Source: Troglohyphantes excavatus (Eukaryota > Arthropoda > Arachnida > Araneae > Linyphiidae). From it: a stretch of 64,000 nt of DNA. The stretch is from contig OZ010671.1 of NCBI GenBank assembly GCA_963932185.1, positions 28,152,051-28,216,050 on the forward strand, written 5' to 3'. The position numbers and the translations under genes were made by a program. Position 1 is the first letter of the stretch. The number at the start of each line of letters is the position of its first letter. Shown piece by piece: positions 29,632-40,051 of the stretch. The notes beneath the pieces are model-generated. The model ran no database searches, was not told the DNA's origin, and saw only the letters and a program-made list of their open reading frames with translations.

Positions 29632-30000
29632 GTTTGGTTAATTAACGTCCCACTAAAGCTACACAGTGGGCTGTTGGCAACGGTTTGGGGTCTATTTCGA
29701 AGAACATACCCGGGAATAATGCCTCGTGTTTTTGAATCATGGTCAGGTGACAAGGACAACACTTGATCAGGTACCGACGCAACTTGAATATACTTTAAGA
29801 CATTGAACGACGATGAGATTTAACGTTCACCAGTCCCGTATACACACCGGTGGAAATTGAGGATAATTTTAGACGACTTAATTAAGTGGCGAATCTGGCC
29901 ACCCTTCAATCACAAGATCGCTACATGTTAAATTTTGTCAAGACCACATGTCCATTCGAATTCGAAATGAACTGATTACCAGATGGACGTTGTACCAGTC
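29632..30000 (-). mobile_element. tRNA-derived SINE, copy 3, near full length
   Basis: The minus-strand body matches copy 2: CGATCTTGTGATTGAAGG, GTGTATACGGGACTGGTG, TCCTTGTCACCTGACCATG. It then continues into a tail copy 2 lacks: AACCGTTGCCAACAGCCCAC, a CCCACT/AGTGGG hairpin and terminal AACCAAACCAAACC. A degenerate B box is near 29960. A short piece of the same tail is at 35187-35232. Confidence 0.75.
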
Positions 30001-30368
30001 CTCCGGTGTTTTAATGATTTTCAACAACCAATATATACGTTTATCACCACTAAAGCCCATTCTACGCTGACGCTTTTAACGCGCGTTAACTTTTGCATAT
30101 GGTTCTGTTATTTGAAATTACAAAGCAATTGGTTTGTATTCTAGAAACACAAAGCCATATTCGAAAGCTAACTCTCTCTAACAGCGCCATTGTTGAATGG
30201 GATTAAGTATGTACATTTCTATTTATTTATCTAACAGTTATGATATTAATCAATATCCCAGATAATTTTACACGGATTTTTTTAAAGGTATTGAAAGCCT
30301 TTCGACTGAGATCGCAGCAGATCGCGTTAAGTGAATTTGTACAATTTCAAGGTTTTTACGAATGAAAA

Positions 30369-30922
30369 GAATTGAAGGGTTTGCTGTAAAAAGGAGGTAG
30401 CTCCAATTATTCAAGTTTGCAGAAAACCGTAAAAAACGTTTGAAAATTCAAAATTCCAAGTTGTGTGAAGATATTCTTTTTGATCAATCTTCTTAATTGT
30501 TCCTACATATTATGACAGTATTTTCTATCAAAAATATATCTTCCAGATGACGTGGCACATGTTGGATTGTTGGAGCTACCTATTTCTTGCAACTAAATAG
30601 ATGCTCTGTCTATCTCTATGAAAAATATTTCACAAAAAAAATACAATTTACTATATTATTATTTTATTTAAAGAAAACTTCAATTGAAATATAGCATATA
30701 ATTTGGCTTTAAAAACAGAAAATTAAATTTTTAATCATCGCACTCCCCTTCTGTAACATCCGGCTCATCTGCTGCGTTGTCATCTATTGAGTAAGGTGAG
30801 AACTAACGATTGGAGCTACATCTTTCTGGCACTAAACAAGTTTTTTTTACCACAAGATAATACATATAACTCCAAATTCCCCTAGGTTGGAGCTACATCC
30901 TTTTTGCAGCAAACCCTTCAAT
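30369..30922. mobile_element. Foldback-type TIR element
   Basis: The left arm GAATTGAAGGGTTTGCTGTA...GTAGCTCCAA (30369-30407) is the inverted copy, over about 38 bp, of TTGGAGCTACATCCTTTTTG...TTCAATTC (30885-30922). Two further TTGGAGCTAC copies followed by TTCTTGCAACTAAA or TTTCTGGCACTAAA lie at 30574 and 30811. No coding region. Confidence 0.7.
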
Positions 30923-31227
30923 TCTCAAAAGAGCGCCATTCGAAAGTTGCCTTTGTCAGCTGCAACTAACTGATAGTAATACCCATATCAACTTTCGAGT
31001 GACAACATCCCCGGTTGACGAAGATCACAAATATTTCGACAGGTTAAAGCATTGTCAAAAAAAAAATTAAATATCCAGGCTATATCAAGAAAAATAGCAC
31101 CTCTGAACCTGACTACGATATCGTTAGCAAGTGCGCTCGCAAGCCGCAAACCGGATTCTTAGATTGTTATGGGTAAAATAATTTAAATGCGAATTCAAAG
31201 TTCGTTAATAAGATAAAAACTCGTCTT

Positions 31228-31462
31228 ATAGAAACATTGCGTAACAGAATTTTAAAATACAAATACAACGATAAAATACGCAATAAAAATCCATCAAATC
31301 TGGACATGTTTCGGGAGATACATCTCCCTTCATCAGCAGAGAATCAAAAAGTCTGTGTAATAAAATATAAATAAATAAACCCAGAAAAGTTGAAAGTGTT
31401 GCCAAATAAAAAAACAAAAAGAGTATTTTAATCGGTTGGAGTTAACTATTGTGTGCCAACAA
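31228..31462 (-). mobile_element. Penelope-like element terminal repeat, inverted copy
   Basis: The minus strand reads AACTCCAACCGATT, GGCAACACTTTCAACTTTTC, CACAGACTTTTTGATTCTCT, a hammerhead motif, TTTGATGGATTTTTATTG and GTTGTATTTGTATTTT. The same series is at 32768-32963 on the plus strand, behind a GIY-YIG remnant. Penelope-like elements often have terminal repeats in inverted orientation. Confidence 0.75.
31299..31340 (-). ncRNA. Hammerhead ribozyme motif (Penelope-like element type)
   Basis: On the minus strand the parts in order are TCTG (stem I 5'), CTGATGA (31336-31330), GGGAGA-TGTA-TCTCCC (perfect stem II), GAAA (31312-31309), a minimal stem III formed by AC/GT around AT, GTC (31305-31303, the expected cleavage triplet), and CAGA (stem I 3'). 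Hammerheads with very short stem III are known from Penelope-like retroelement termini. One extra A lies between CTGATGA and stem II. The motif is complete by eye; activity is inferred only. Confidence 0.7.
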
Positions 31463-31527
31463 TAGTTAAGTTAAGTTAACAAAGTTAAGTTAACAAAGTT
31501 AAGTTAACAAAGTTAAGTTAACAAAGT
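31463..31527 (+). repeat. 14-bp minisatellite
   Basis: Four to five copies of AAGTTAAGTTAACA directly beside the Penelope-like terminal repeat. Confidence 0.9.
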
Positions 31528-31809
31528 TCGTTAGCCAGACTCGTGACGTACCCTGTGAAACCGGATTCTTAAATAATTGAGTATTTTGTAACGACAAAAA
31601 CAAAATCGGCGTTATTTATAAAAGTTAGATGCACTGTAAAATAATTAGGGGCACTCAGAACTCGTTAATTTTTAACCCGACTTTAAATAATATCGTATTT
31701 CGTATAGAAATCGGATTCTAAGAAATTGAATATCCAAGAGATGTTGAAGATAAAAGTAAGTACTTAAAAACCCTGTTGACGACCTTAATAACTGGGGCAT
31801 ATACACAGA

Positions 31810-32256
31810 GAGTTGTAATTTTAAATAGAGAGCGCCTTCAATACCAGACTCTCGTAAGGCTGCGATGTCAACATTGAAAAGAAAAACTCCCATCACGTGG
31901 TTATAGCGCTGCCACATTTGGCCACATCTGCAGGAGTTTCAAATTTTATCGCACTTTCTTCTCTTTTGGTGATAAGGAGTTTTGTCCGTATTCAACTTTT
32001 TAACATATATGTACGTATTTACTTATTTTCAAACAATATGCGCTAAATATTTCCTCTTCATTAACGAAACGCAAATATTTTATTTGTGTTCAATACTCGA
32101 AGAAGCGAAACTCTTTATATTTCTCAGGTTTTATTGTTTACATTTTCTTATTGGAGTATACAAAATAACAATTGAAAGAACTTCGCTTATGGTAATTTTT
32201 TTACATAAAAACGTAATGCAATTATTTCAAAACTACAAAGTAAGAAAAATCTCCTT
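31810..32256 (+). repeat. Inverted duplication, left arm (about 445 bp)
   Basis: From GAGTTGTAATTTTAAATAGA to CTACAAAGTAAGAAAAATC this segment matches the complement of 34373-34821 with few differences. Both arms contain the same open stretch (FTYFQTICAKYFLFINET, EEAKLFIF, ITIERTSLMV), so the ORF is simply duplicated. No homology is recognised, and its hydrophobic bias follows from AT content. The arms enclose the Penelope remnant. Confidence 0.8.
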
Positions 32257-32497
32257 AATATATCTGTTAAACTCCCTTAAATTGTGCCACTCGTTCAAAA
32301 AAACTATATTTAAATACAAAATTAAACACAAAACCATATTACAATACTTCGATCTCGTTTAGTTCTTAAAGTCGCCAAGGCCTGTCAAGTAATATTGGCG
32401 CATGAATAAATTGGCATTTCCACATATCACGTGGTTTTAATGATGGACACACGGAAATCAGCATTTTTATTCCTCTATTTGTATCATTACTCTATGC

Positions 32498-32740
32498 ATA
32501 TACAGTATTCACTGTCAATGTGACATGTCATATATCGGTCAAACAAAGAGAGCATTAAGATTTCGTATTAAGGAGCACCAAGCACATACTGTTAAACAAG
32601 AAATAAAGAAGTCCTCCATTGCCAAGCACTCTTGAGAACATGGTCATATATTTAATTTTTCTAACCCACATTTAATTTGCAAACCCAAATTTCCAGTTGA
32701 ACTTGACTTCCTGGAAGCGTGATTCGATTGTCAATGAAAG
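32498..32740 (+). pseudogene. GIY-YIG endonuclease remnant of a Penelope-like element
   Basis: The frame from 32498 reads IHCQCDMSYIGQTKRALRFR, then IKEHQAHTVKQEIKKSSIAK and HS, a stop, EHGHIFNF and ELDFLEA. The CxC, YIGQT, R...EH and SIAKH...GH series is the GIY-YIG domain that Penelope-like elements carry after their RT. One stop within and one at the end show decay. No RT is left upstream in this window; the preceding DNA is the unrelated inverted duplication. Confidence 0.8.
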
Positions 32741-32767
32741 ATTTGTGGTTTCAGTATTTTCCGTTTG

Positions 32768-32963
32768 TTAGCATACAATAGTTAACTCCAACCGATTGAG
32801 ATAGTTATTTTTTGACTTTTGGCAACACTTTCAATTCTGGGTTTATTTCTATTCTAATGCACACAGACTTTTCATTTTCTGCTGATGAAGGGAGTTGTAT
32901 CTCCCGAAAGGATTTGATGGATTTTTATTGAGTATTTTAATGTTGTATTTGTATTTAAAAAAA
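32768..32963 (+). mobile_element. Penelope-like element terminal repeat, direct copy with broken hammerhead
   Basis: Same segments as 31228-31462. The hammerhead part retains TCTG, CTGATGA (32882-32888), stem II and GAAA (32906-32909). It goes straight to GGATTTGATGG, so the stem III / GTC cleavage segment is missing and this ribozyme should be dead. Confidence 0.75.
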
Positions 32964-32969
32964 CAAGAG

Positions 32970-33620
32970 ATGTTGAACGGTTTTGCTCCAAATACTTTAA
33001 CAATTTAAATTCTCTTGAGATTCACAGTAATACTTCTTAACTAACCCAGACAAGAAGCCTCATTAGGGCTAAGTAAATCAACCTGTTTACAAGACCAGGA
33101 TCCATTACTCTAAATTTCGCCATAAAATTTCCGAAACTCTAAACAACCCTTCCCCCGCAAATTAAACTCTACAATTTCGCAATAAACTTTCTGTGGTCGC
33201 TCGTCTTGTGGCGAACCGCAATCATGGAAGACTGAACATAAAACAATAAAGACGATGTGGGGGGGAAAAAGTAAACCCCAATAGCATTAGTTGTCATGGT
33301 TACCAGAGATTTTGGGAGGAGTTGAGGTTTTCTTTTGCACCATTTGAGCTTTGTTAAAAGAATTGCAGGAGTCCGAGAATCGTTTGTTTGGATAAACGAA
33401 CTTGGTGGAAGGCAGAAGAACTGTGCTATAAAAAAAACTCTTCTGGATTACTTTTAGAATCTAGCTAGATTCAAGGCATTGGGGGTTCGGTTGATGGTAA
33501 CGGTGAAAACTGCTATTTGAATTGAAAAGTTTTAGATTCGCTTTCGGGTATTGGAAAAAAGAGGCTAGTTAGTTTAAAAAATTGCAAACTAGTATTTTTC
33601 CCAAATACAAAACATAGTTA
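32970..33620. other. High-complexity unique DNA, no gene recognised
   Basis: GC content is above the local average, with no repeat match. Candidate regulatory or intronic DNA only. Confidence 0.35.
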
Positions 33621-33626
33621 GGCATG

Positions 33627-33690
33627 CACTGTAAAAAAAAGTATTTAAAATGAGTATCTGAACCTACTCGTTTTTCTTTGAGTACTTAAG
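33627..33690 (-). mobile_element. CACTG-type element terminus (fragment)
   Basis: CACTGTAAAAAAAAGTATTT and ACTCGTTTTTCTTTGAGTAC match the end of the family; homology stops where the minisatellite begins. Confidence 0.7.
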
Positions 33691-34040
33691 AATATAATAA
33701 TTATTAAGAATATAATAGTTTTTAAGAATATAATAATTTTTAAGAATATAATAATTATTAAGAATATAATAGTTTTTAAGAATATAATAATTTTTAAGAA
33801 TATAATAATTATTAAAAATATAATAATTATTTAGAAGATAATAATTTTTAAGAATATGATAAATTTTAAAATATAATAACTTTTAAGAATAAAAAATAAC
33901 TTTTAATAATATAATATTTTTAATAATATAATAATTTTTAATAACATAATAATTTTTAATAACATAATAATTTTTAATAATATAAAAAATTTTAGAATAT
34001 AATAATTGTTAAGAATATAATATTTTTTAAGAATATAACA
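33691..34040. repeat. Minisatellite, about 17-bp unit
   Basis: Repeated AAGAATATAATAATTTTT and variants over 350 bp, starting exactly after the CACTG element end. Confidence 0.92.
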
Positions 34041-34372
34041 ATTAACCGACTACCAAGCGCGCAACCCAAAACTCCAAAATAAAACCGCCAGAAATTTAAA
34101 CCGCCAAATCGAGAGGTTATAGATTCGACCATTATGTATTTTTTTTTTTGTTATGTTTGTTCGCGCGGGATTTCGGTTTTATTTCATATATTTGCACAAT
34201 ATTTTTTTTTGTTGGATAGGGGATGTTTCAAAAGGGAGCAATTTGAAAAAAATATTTGGTCATCCGGCATTTAACTATCCGGAATTCTTAACTAACCGGA
34301 CCGTTCGAAAAAAAATATTGTCCGATTCGAAAATGCTTTTTTGTTGGATAGAGAAAAATCCACTTAGGAAAA
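34041..34372 (-). repeat. Interspersed repeat family Z, copy 2
   Basis: Starts TTAACCGACTACCAAGCGCG, with AAACCGCCA motifs and GTTGGATAGGGGATGTTTC, matching the complement of 40540-40940. Confidence 0.65.
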
Positions 34373-34821
34373 AGATTTTTCTTACTTTGTAGTTTTGAAA
34401 TAATTGCATTACGTTTTTATGTAAAAAATTTACCATAAGCGAAGTTCTTTCAATTGTTATTTTGTATACTTCAATAAGAAAATATAAACAATAAAACCCG
34501 GGAAATATAAAGAGTTTCGCTTCTTCGAGTATTGAACACAAATAAAATATTTTCGTTTCGTTAATGAAGAGGAAATATTTAGCGCATATTGTTTGAAAAT
34601 AAGTAAATACGTACATATATGTTAAGAAGTTGAATACGGACAGAACTCCTTATCACCAAAAAAGAAGAAAGTGAGTCAAATTTGAAACTCCTGCAGATGT
34701 CTGAACGCAAATGTGGCAGCGCTATAACCACGTGATGTGAGTTTTTCTTTTCAATGTTGTCACCGCGGCCTTACGAGAGTCTGGTATTGAAGGCGCTCTC
34801 TATTTAATATTACAACTCTTT
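34373..34821 (-). repeat. Inverted duplication, right arm
   Basis: Complement of 31810-32256. The arm ends about 15 bp from the Harbinger-type element at 34837. Confidence 0.8.
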
Positions 34822-34836
34822 GACTACTATCTGTTA

Positions 34837-35640
34837 GGCCGCTTTTACATTTAACGACACGACACCGATAAATCGTGAACGATCGCGAAGGGACGACACA
34901 ACGTTATATCGTATCGTGTGATGGTCAATTTTTCATTGCACCGATATCGTTCGCCGAAAACGACAATTTTTACATTCAGTGCGTGTTCGTCTGTTGCCGA
35001 GAGCACATCTATTCTCGATGTGGCGCATCGCAACAAATTACATTCTAACAAACTGTGATTGTTGTATTTGCTGTATTTAAGGAGAAAGAAGAGATCAATA
35101 ACAAAACGCTTCTGGGTGCATGATATCATCAAAGCAAGACATGTTGAAGGAGTTTTATGTTTTATTTGAACGTCTACAAAAAGCTAGAGCTAACCACTAA
35201 GCTGCACAGTGGGCTATTGGCGACGGTTTGACTAAATATTGCCTCCCATGCCTTTTCTCGAACAATTTTGTCCTTGTAAAATTCATCTCGCTTATCCCAA
35301 ATACAGGTCTTTACTTCCACTAATTCACACAAGTTCACAATATCGAACTTAAAAGCCATATTGATAATACAAATAAAAAAAACACAGTAGACTATAGCAG
35401 GCGGCAACAAGTTTTTCGGAAACAAACTCAAAATGTCGTCACGATGAAGTAGGGAAGGCGCGTGCCCACGATAAAACGTTCCGATAAATTGTATCGTCTG
35501 ATCGCCAACGACAATATCGTTATCGTATCGGGTAGTGAAAAAGCGCCCGGCTTCGTATGTGTATTTTGTGTACCCCGATATCGTGCCACTGAAATCGTAT
35601 ACGATTTATTGTTGTCGTGTCGTTCAATGTAAAAGCGGCC
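34837..35640 (-). mobile_element. PIF/Harbinger-type element, non-autonomous
   Basis: GGCCGCTTTTACATTTAACG at the left and the complement (TTCAATGTAAAAGCGGCC) at the right, continuing as ACGACA/TGTCGT, are TIRs of about 30 bp. They are flanked by TTA on both sides (34834-34836 and 35641-35643), the 3-bp target typical of PIF/Harbinger. The interior contains a MADF-like fragment; no DDE domain is present. Length 804 bp. Confidence 0.88.
35235..35370 (-). pseudogene. MADF/Myb-SANT-like DNA-binding domain fragment
   Basis: The minus-strand translation reads FKFDIVNLCELVEVKTCIWD then KRDEFYKDKIVREKAWEAI. This is the opening of a MADF domain: leucine/valine-rich helix, W-D/K-x-D-xx-Y-K-D, then R-x-x-AW-xx-I. 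PIF/Harbinger elements encode a Myb/SANT-type second protein, which fits the host element. The domain is cut after the first half and followed by SQTVANSPLCS, encoded by a SINE-tail fragment (35187-35232). Confidence 0.65.
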
Positions 35641-35644
35641 TTAC

Positions 35645-36370
35645 ACGCAGTTTCAGCTACACGGGCTTAAAGATTTGGTTTGTTTTTCCCGTTTATTCCT
35701 TCTCTTTTATTTTCTGGAATACAAAATAACCAGTCTATTGTTCAGAGATCACCGGGTACATCTTCGAATGTTAGCTTTTCCGTTAGTTTTCCCCTTGAAG
35801 CCTAATTGTCAGAAATAATTATTTCGGCAAAGCCATTTCTGATTGCCAACTTTCAATTTTTTAAAACAATAAATATATATTAATTTATATTTAAATAGCA
35901 ATATGGCCCGGCATTGCTCGTGGTCACTTTGCGCAGTAAGAGCTGGGCGATTTTGTCTTGTCAGCGTAGCCATCGCATATCACTCTCTGTGCACTGTGAA
36001 AATAAACTTTATCAAAATCAAGATTTATTAAATTACTTTGAGTATTTTTTGAGATACCTAAATCTATTTTTATGTTCACGTGCTATTTCGAACTGCTACA
36101 TGCTATTTCTACTATTATTTAAACTGATGTTTTTGTAAAATGCTTCTTTTTGTCAAATAAAAATTCCTAATATTTTTTTAATTGCATATTTTTTGTATAA
36201 AAATTAAGCATTTAGTGACAATAAACCCCTATGTAGTAAACTTCACATTTATTAGTTTTATTATTGGCGACGCAATAATATATCAAAGAAAAAATATTGC
36301 ATTGTTCCAAATAATCATTACCATATGGGTGGAATCCACGCCCCACAATAGAAAGGAGTATTAGCGATAG
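35645..36370. other. Unique DNA, no gene recognised
   Basis: Contains CCCGGCATTGCTCGTGGTC near 35908, possibly a repeat end; otherwise AT-rich. Confidence 0.35.
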
Positions 36371-36373
36371 ACG

Positions 36374-36720
36374 CCCAGCAAAAAAACTCAGCATAAAACC
36401 TTTATCATAATGGTCAAATTGAAGGGGGTTTTTGAAGGTTTTATAAAGGATATTGAAACAAAAAACTGCATTTTTTTTAAGTTTTTAATTTTCCTGCATA
36501 AAACCTTTAAACTATCTGCATTTTTCCTTCATGATTAAAAATTAAGATATTTTTGCTAATTTTAATGAAGATTTTATACAGTTTTATGAAGCATATTGAA
36601 ACAAAAACCTTTAATTTTATAGATCTTCAAACAAACTGCAGTTTTCCTGTATAAAATTTTAATTTCAAACTTTTGATGAAGGTTTTATACTCACTTTTTT
36701 TTATGGATGTTGCAAGGTAA
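36374..36720 (+). mobile_element. CCCAGC-type palindromic TIR element, copy 1 (right end lost)
   Basis: Starts CCCAGCAAAAAAACTCAGCA and shares the repeated AAGGTTTTATAAAGGATATT and CTGCATTTTTCCTTCATG blocks with the 335-bp copies. The right terminus CTGGG is not preserved. Confidence 0.75.
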
Positions 36721-37836
36721 ACCCCATATTTTCCAAATTTAGGAATTTAGTAGGACTTATATATTTCTCATACTTATTCACTTTAAATTGCTGGGAATAA
36801 ATACGCCAACATTTAAATTGTTCTTTGGGCAATCTTGACGAAAAAGAATTGATGTCTTCGATTTGTTCTTGATCCTTGCGTAACCCTATCCATTTGTAAA
36901 ATTGGAATCTTTCACTCTCCCACCATTGACTCCAACCGAAGAAGAATGAGTGAAAAAAGCACTTTCAAAGAAACTGTGCTTTCGAAATCCACCTCAATCT
37001 GACGGACCCAGAAAAGAAACTGCATTAGAACAATTGAACTAAATCGAGACGAAGGAAAACAAATCTGTCTGATGTTTCACAAACTAAGCGAGTTAGGTGT
37101 GTCAGACGAGAATGAAAGTCTTGATTTATTGTAACATTGCGGCTGTTAACTTTTATTTGCTAGACTTAAATTATCGTTTGATTTGGGAAACGTAAGTATT
37201 ATTTGGTGGACAGAACGATTTTTATTGGTTGTCAAAGTTAATTTCAAAACACTCTAGTTGATTGATGACATAATATATCAGTAAAGGAAAATTATATATG
37301 GTGTCATCTAAACAATTTTTTAGACCGATTTGTTGGCAGCAGTTTGAGGATAGGTAGGGTATGAGTACATACTTTCTAATAATTTAAAATTAAGCAATGA
37401 TTTTTCTATTTTATTTGAATTTCCAATTATGTTTGTTTCAATTCTTTGATGTCACCACACTTTTAATAGCCGTTCATTAATATCAATTTAATAAATAACA
37501 ATTTTCTTAAGTCTTATTTTTGGTGTTTGATGCAATGATGTTATTGCAGAGTTGAATACAAGGTTCAACAAAATACTAGACTTTTTGGAGACTTCGTATG
37601 CAGTAAACTTAATGTATGAGACTCACGCCGGCTACCAATCGACGGCGTGAGACGATTTTTCGAATTGGTATCAAGCAGAGAAGATACACCCCTATTTAAA
37701 CTGACCTATGGACAGTTGTCTTTGGCCATAGGGTGGACTTTCACACCCTCACAAACAACTGCGGTACACCACGGTGAAATCCTTAAAAACTGTCAGACTG
37801 AGCCCTTCGAGTAAAAACTCTCTCTCCGGTGATGCT
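36721..37836. other. Higher-complexity DNA, no gene recognised
   Basis: Includes a 9-bp hairpin, CTCACGCCG...CGGCGTGAG at about 37621-37651. 37660-37836 is GC-richer and could be an unrecognised repeat tail. Confidence 0.35.
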
Positions 37837-37845
37837 GTATAGAGT

Positions 37846-38625
37846 CAAGGATAGTGAAGACCATATATATATATATAAAATGTGCTCGTACTCGCGTTTC
37901 CTGACGGAAGGCGGAGAGAGCAACTATTTGACGTCATAGTCTACGCCTACTTCGCCTTCTGTGGGCGTGTCTAATGCTCTCGTTTGAACCAATGTCAAGG
38001 CTGAACTAGATGCGGGCGCGTTGTTTGATGGGGCTGCCATCAATTCGTTTTTTTGTGAACTATTAAAAAGTGATAAGCTAACTTTATTTAGTTACTTTTA
38101 CTACATTTTATGAGTTTAAATTATATTTTAAGGATTCCATTTAGTATGGAAAAATTGCAAAAGAGTTGCTTAATAAATTAAGCGTATTAAAATAATATTA
38201 GCTGCCACGAGTGCATGTCCATGAATTTTGAAAGAGTAAAATAGTGGTCGGAACTATCCGGTCAATGCATTTGTATTGGACATATTAAATGAGTTACAAT
38301 TTAAATCAAGTAAAATACGGGGACATAACAAAACAAGGACGGATTAGTAGTGAAGTTACCTGAACACAATTATTTACAGATATTTACATTATTTTGCTAA
38401 TTAAAAATTAAATCACTAGTTGTTACCCAACCGGGATCGAACCTAAGTAACAATGCTTGAAACACACGGCCAATGAGAATGATCAAAAACCGATAGTAAG
38501 GCGGAGCTAAAATGATGTCAAAAGTAAGGCGGAGCTAAAATGACGTCATTTAGTTGCCTTTCCTTGCCCACTTTCGAAAAGCGAAAAACGAGCGCACCTT
38601 CTATATATAGTCTTTACTATTCTTG
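37846..38625. mobile_element. TIR element with (TA)n-containing termini, copy 2, intact
   Basis: CAAGGATAGTGAAGACC at the left and GTCTTTACTATTCTTG at the right are flanked by perfect 9-bp duplications GTATAGAGT (37837-37845 and 38626-38634). It is 780 bp, with the same interior as 397-1200 but inverted and with only short TA runs. It contains GGGATCGAACC (tRNA B box on the minus strand). A 9-bp duplication would fit a Mutator-like origin, but no transposase is present. Confidence 0.88.
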
Positions 38626-38639
38626 GTATAGAGTTACGT

Positions 38640-40050
38640 TTTGATAAAGAGAGATCACGGAAGTAATCTACATAAACTTATCTTGAATATTTAAATTGTT
38701 AAATTAGTAAGTAGTCTAAATGATAACCTGAAGATTGTAAGTCGTACCTGATTGTAAGATGTACCTGAAGATTGATAAGTCGAATCTGAACCTGCCTTTT
38801 GCCAGAACTAATGTTAATAAATGTGATTCGTATTTTATTGATTTATTCCTACAAACTTTCCTTGAAATATTTAGCTAAATCTGACCACCGAACAGGAAAA
38901 AATCCGTTTCGGGTAATATAAAATTAAACAACGCAATGTTTAATCTTATTAATTTACGATCACTGCAACTTTAATCTTAATATTAGCATCAATGTTAATA
39001 ATAATCTTAGTAAGATGCACTTGCGATAGCCTGCTGAGCATGGCAGCGGAATCGGGATTGGAGGATCTCGAATTCGATTTCCGATAAGGCCAATCAAAAA
39101 CTCAACTTGAAGAGAAACTGGGGCTCATTAAATCTGTAGTAGAACAAATTTTTCCATGTTTTTTTGTTTAGAAAGTCTGGGACTCCAGAAAATTAAAACG
39201 TACATCTAATTTTTAAAAAATTACAACTTAAATATTTAAGTACACACATTTCTCTAATTTCATATGACCTATATTTTGGAAAATACTTTCATATATCAAA
39301 ATTAAGATATTAAGATCTCAATTAAGTAGATTTTAAAAAAAATACAAAACGAATGAAAATTATTTTATCTTATATATTTAATCATTTACCATAACTTTGC
39401 AGAACTTGTGGAGGAAACAGTGTGGAAGAAATTTTCTAAACATCTCACTGAAACTTTTTAAAAAAAATCGAACAGTGGAACCCAAAAACAATCCATTTGA
39501 CTTTCAGTCAAACCTTTAAAGTCCTACAACAACAATACATTGAAAAGTAAAAGGGGTATTATTCTTCCAAGGAACTCTTACAAAAGGACGAAATTGAAAA
39601 GAAATTGAGAATGCCTTCTAACATTCCGCGTAAGGAAAAGTAAATCTGGCAAAGGAGCAAAACTACCACTTTCAAGAAGTTATTGTGTGATCTTTTTTTC
39701 TGTTTTTTATTCGCTCTCTTTTGCGTCATCTTTTTTTTTTAAATTGGTAGAATGAAAGAGTACAAATTGAAGAAAGGGAACAGAATCCTGACGTGGTGTT
39801 TTAGACAAAGCATGCTATATAGAGAGTGATACCCTAAAAGAAATCGGATTTTTTGGGATTTTGGCCATTTCTAAATTTCTATTACGTATTGTATTTTTTT
39901 TATGTATTTTCAAATTATTATTATTAATTAATAAGGCGTTGAAGGATATTATAAAGAGAACGCTAATAATAAGTGTAACGGTATATATCGTTTTATTAAT
40001 AATGATATTTGCACGTATGGACAAAATGAAATGCACGTTTACAAAAAAAA
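38640..40050. other. AT-rich DNA with a degenerate tRNA-like repeat
   Basis: 39025-39180 holds a tRNA-like head (GATCTCGAATTCGATTTCCG) similar to 5395-5535. The remainder has no supported feature. Confidence 0.4.
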
Positions 40051-40051
40051 A

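Noticed and set aside
31982..32362. 126-codon plus-strand ORF as a gene, with a homologue at 34275-34616
   Set aside because: The second copy exists only because the DNA is an inverted duplication; no domain, low-complexity AT-driven composition.
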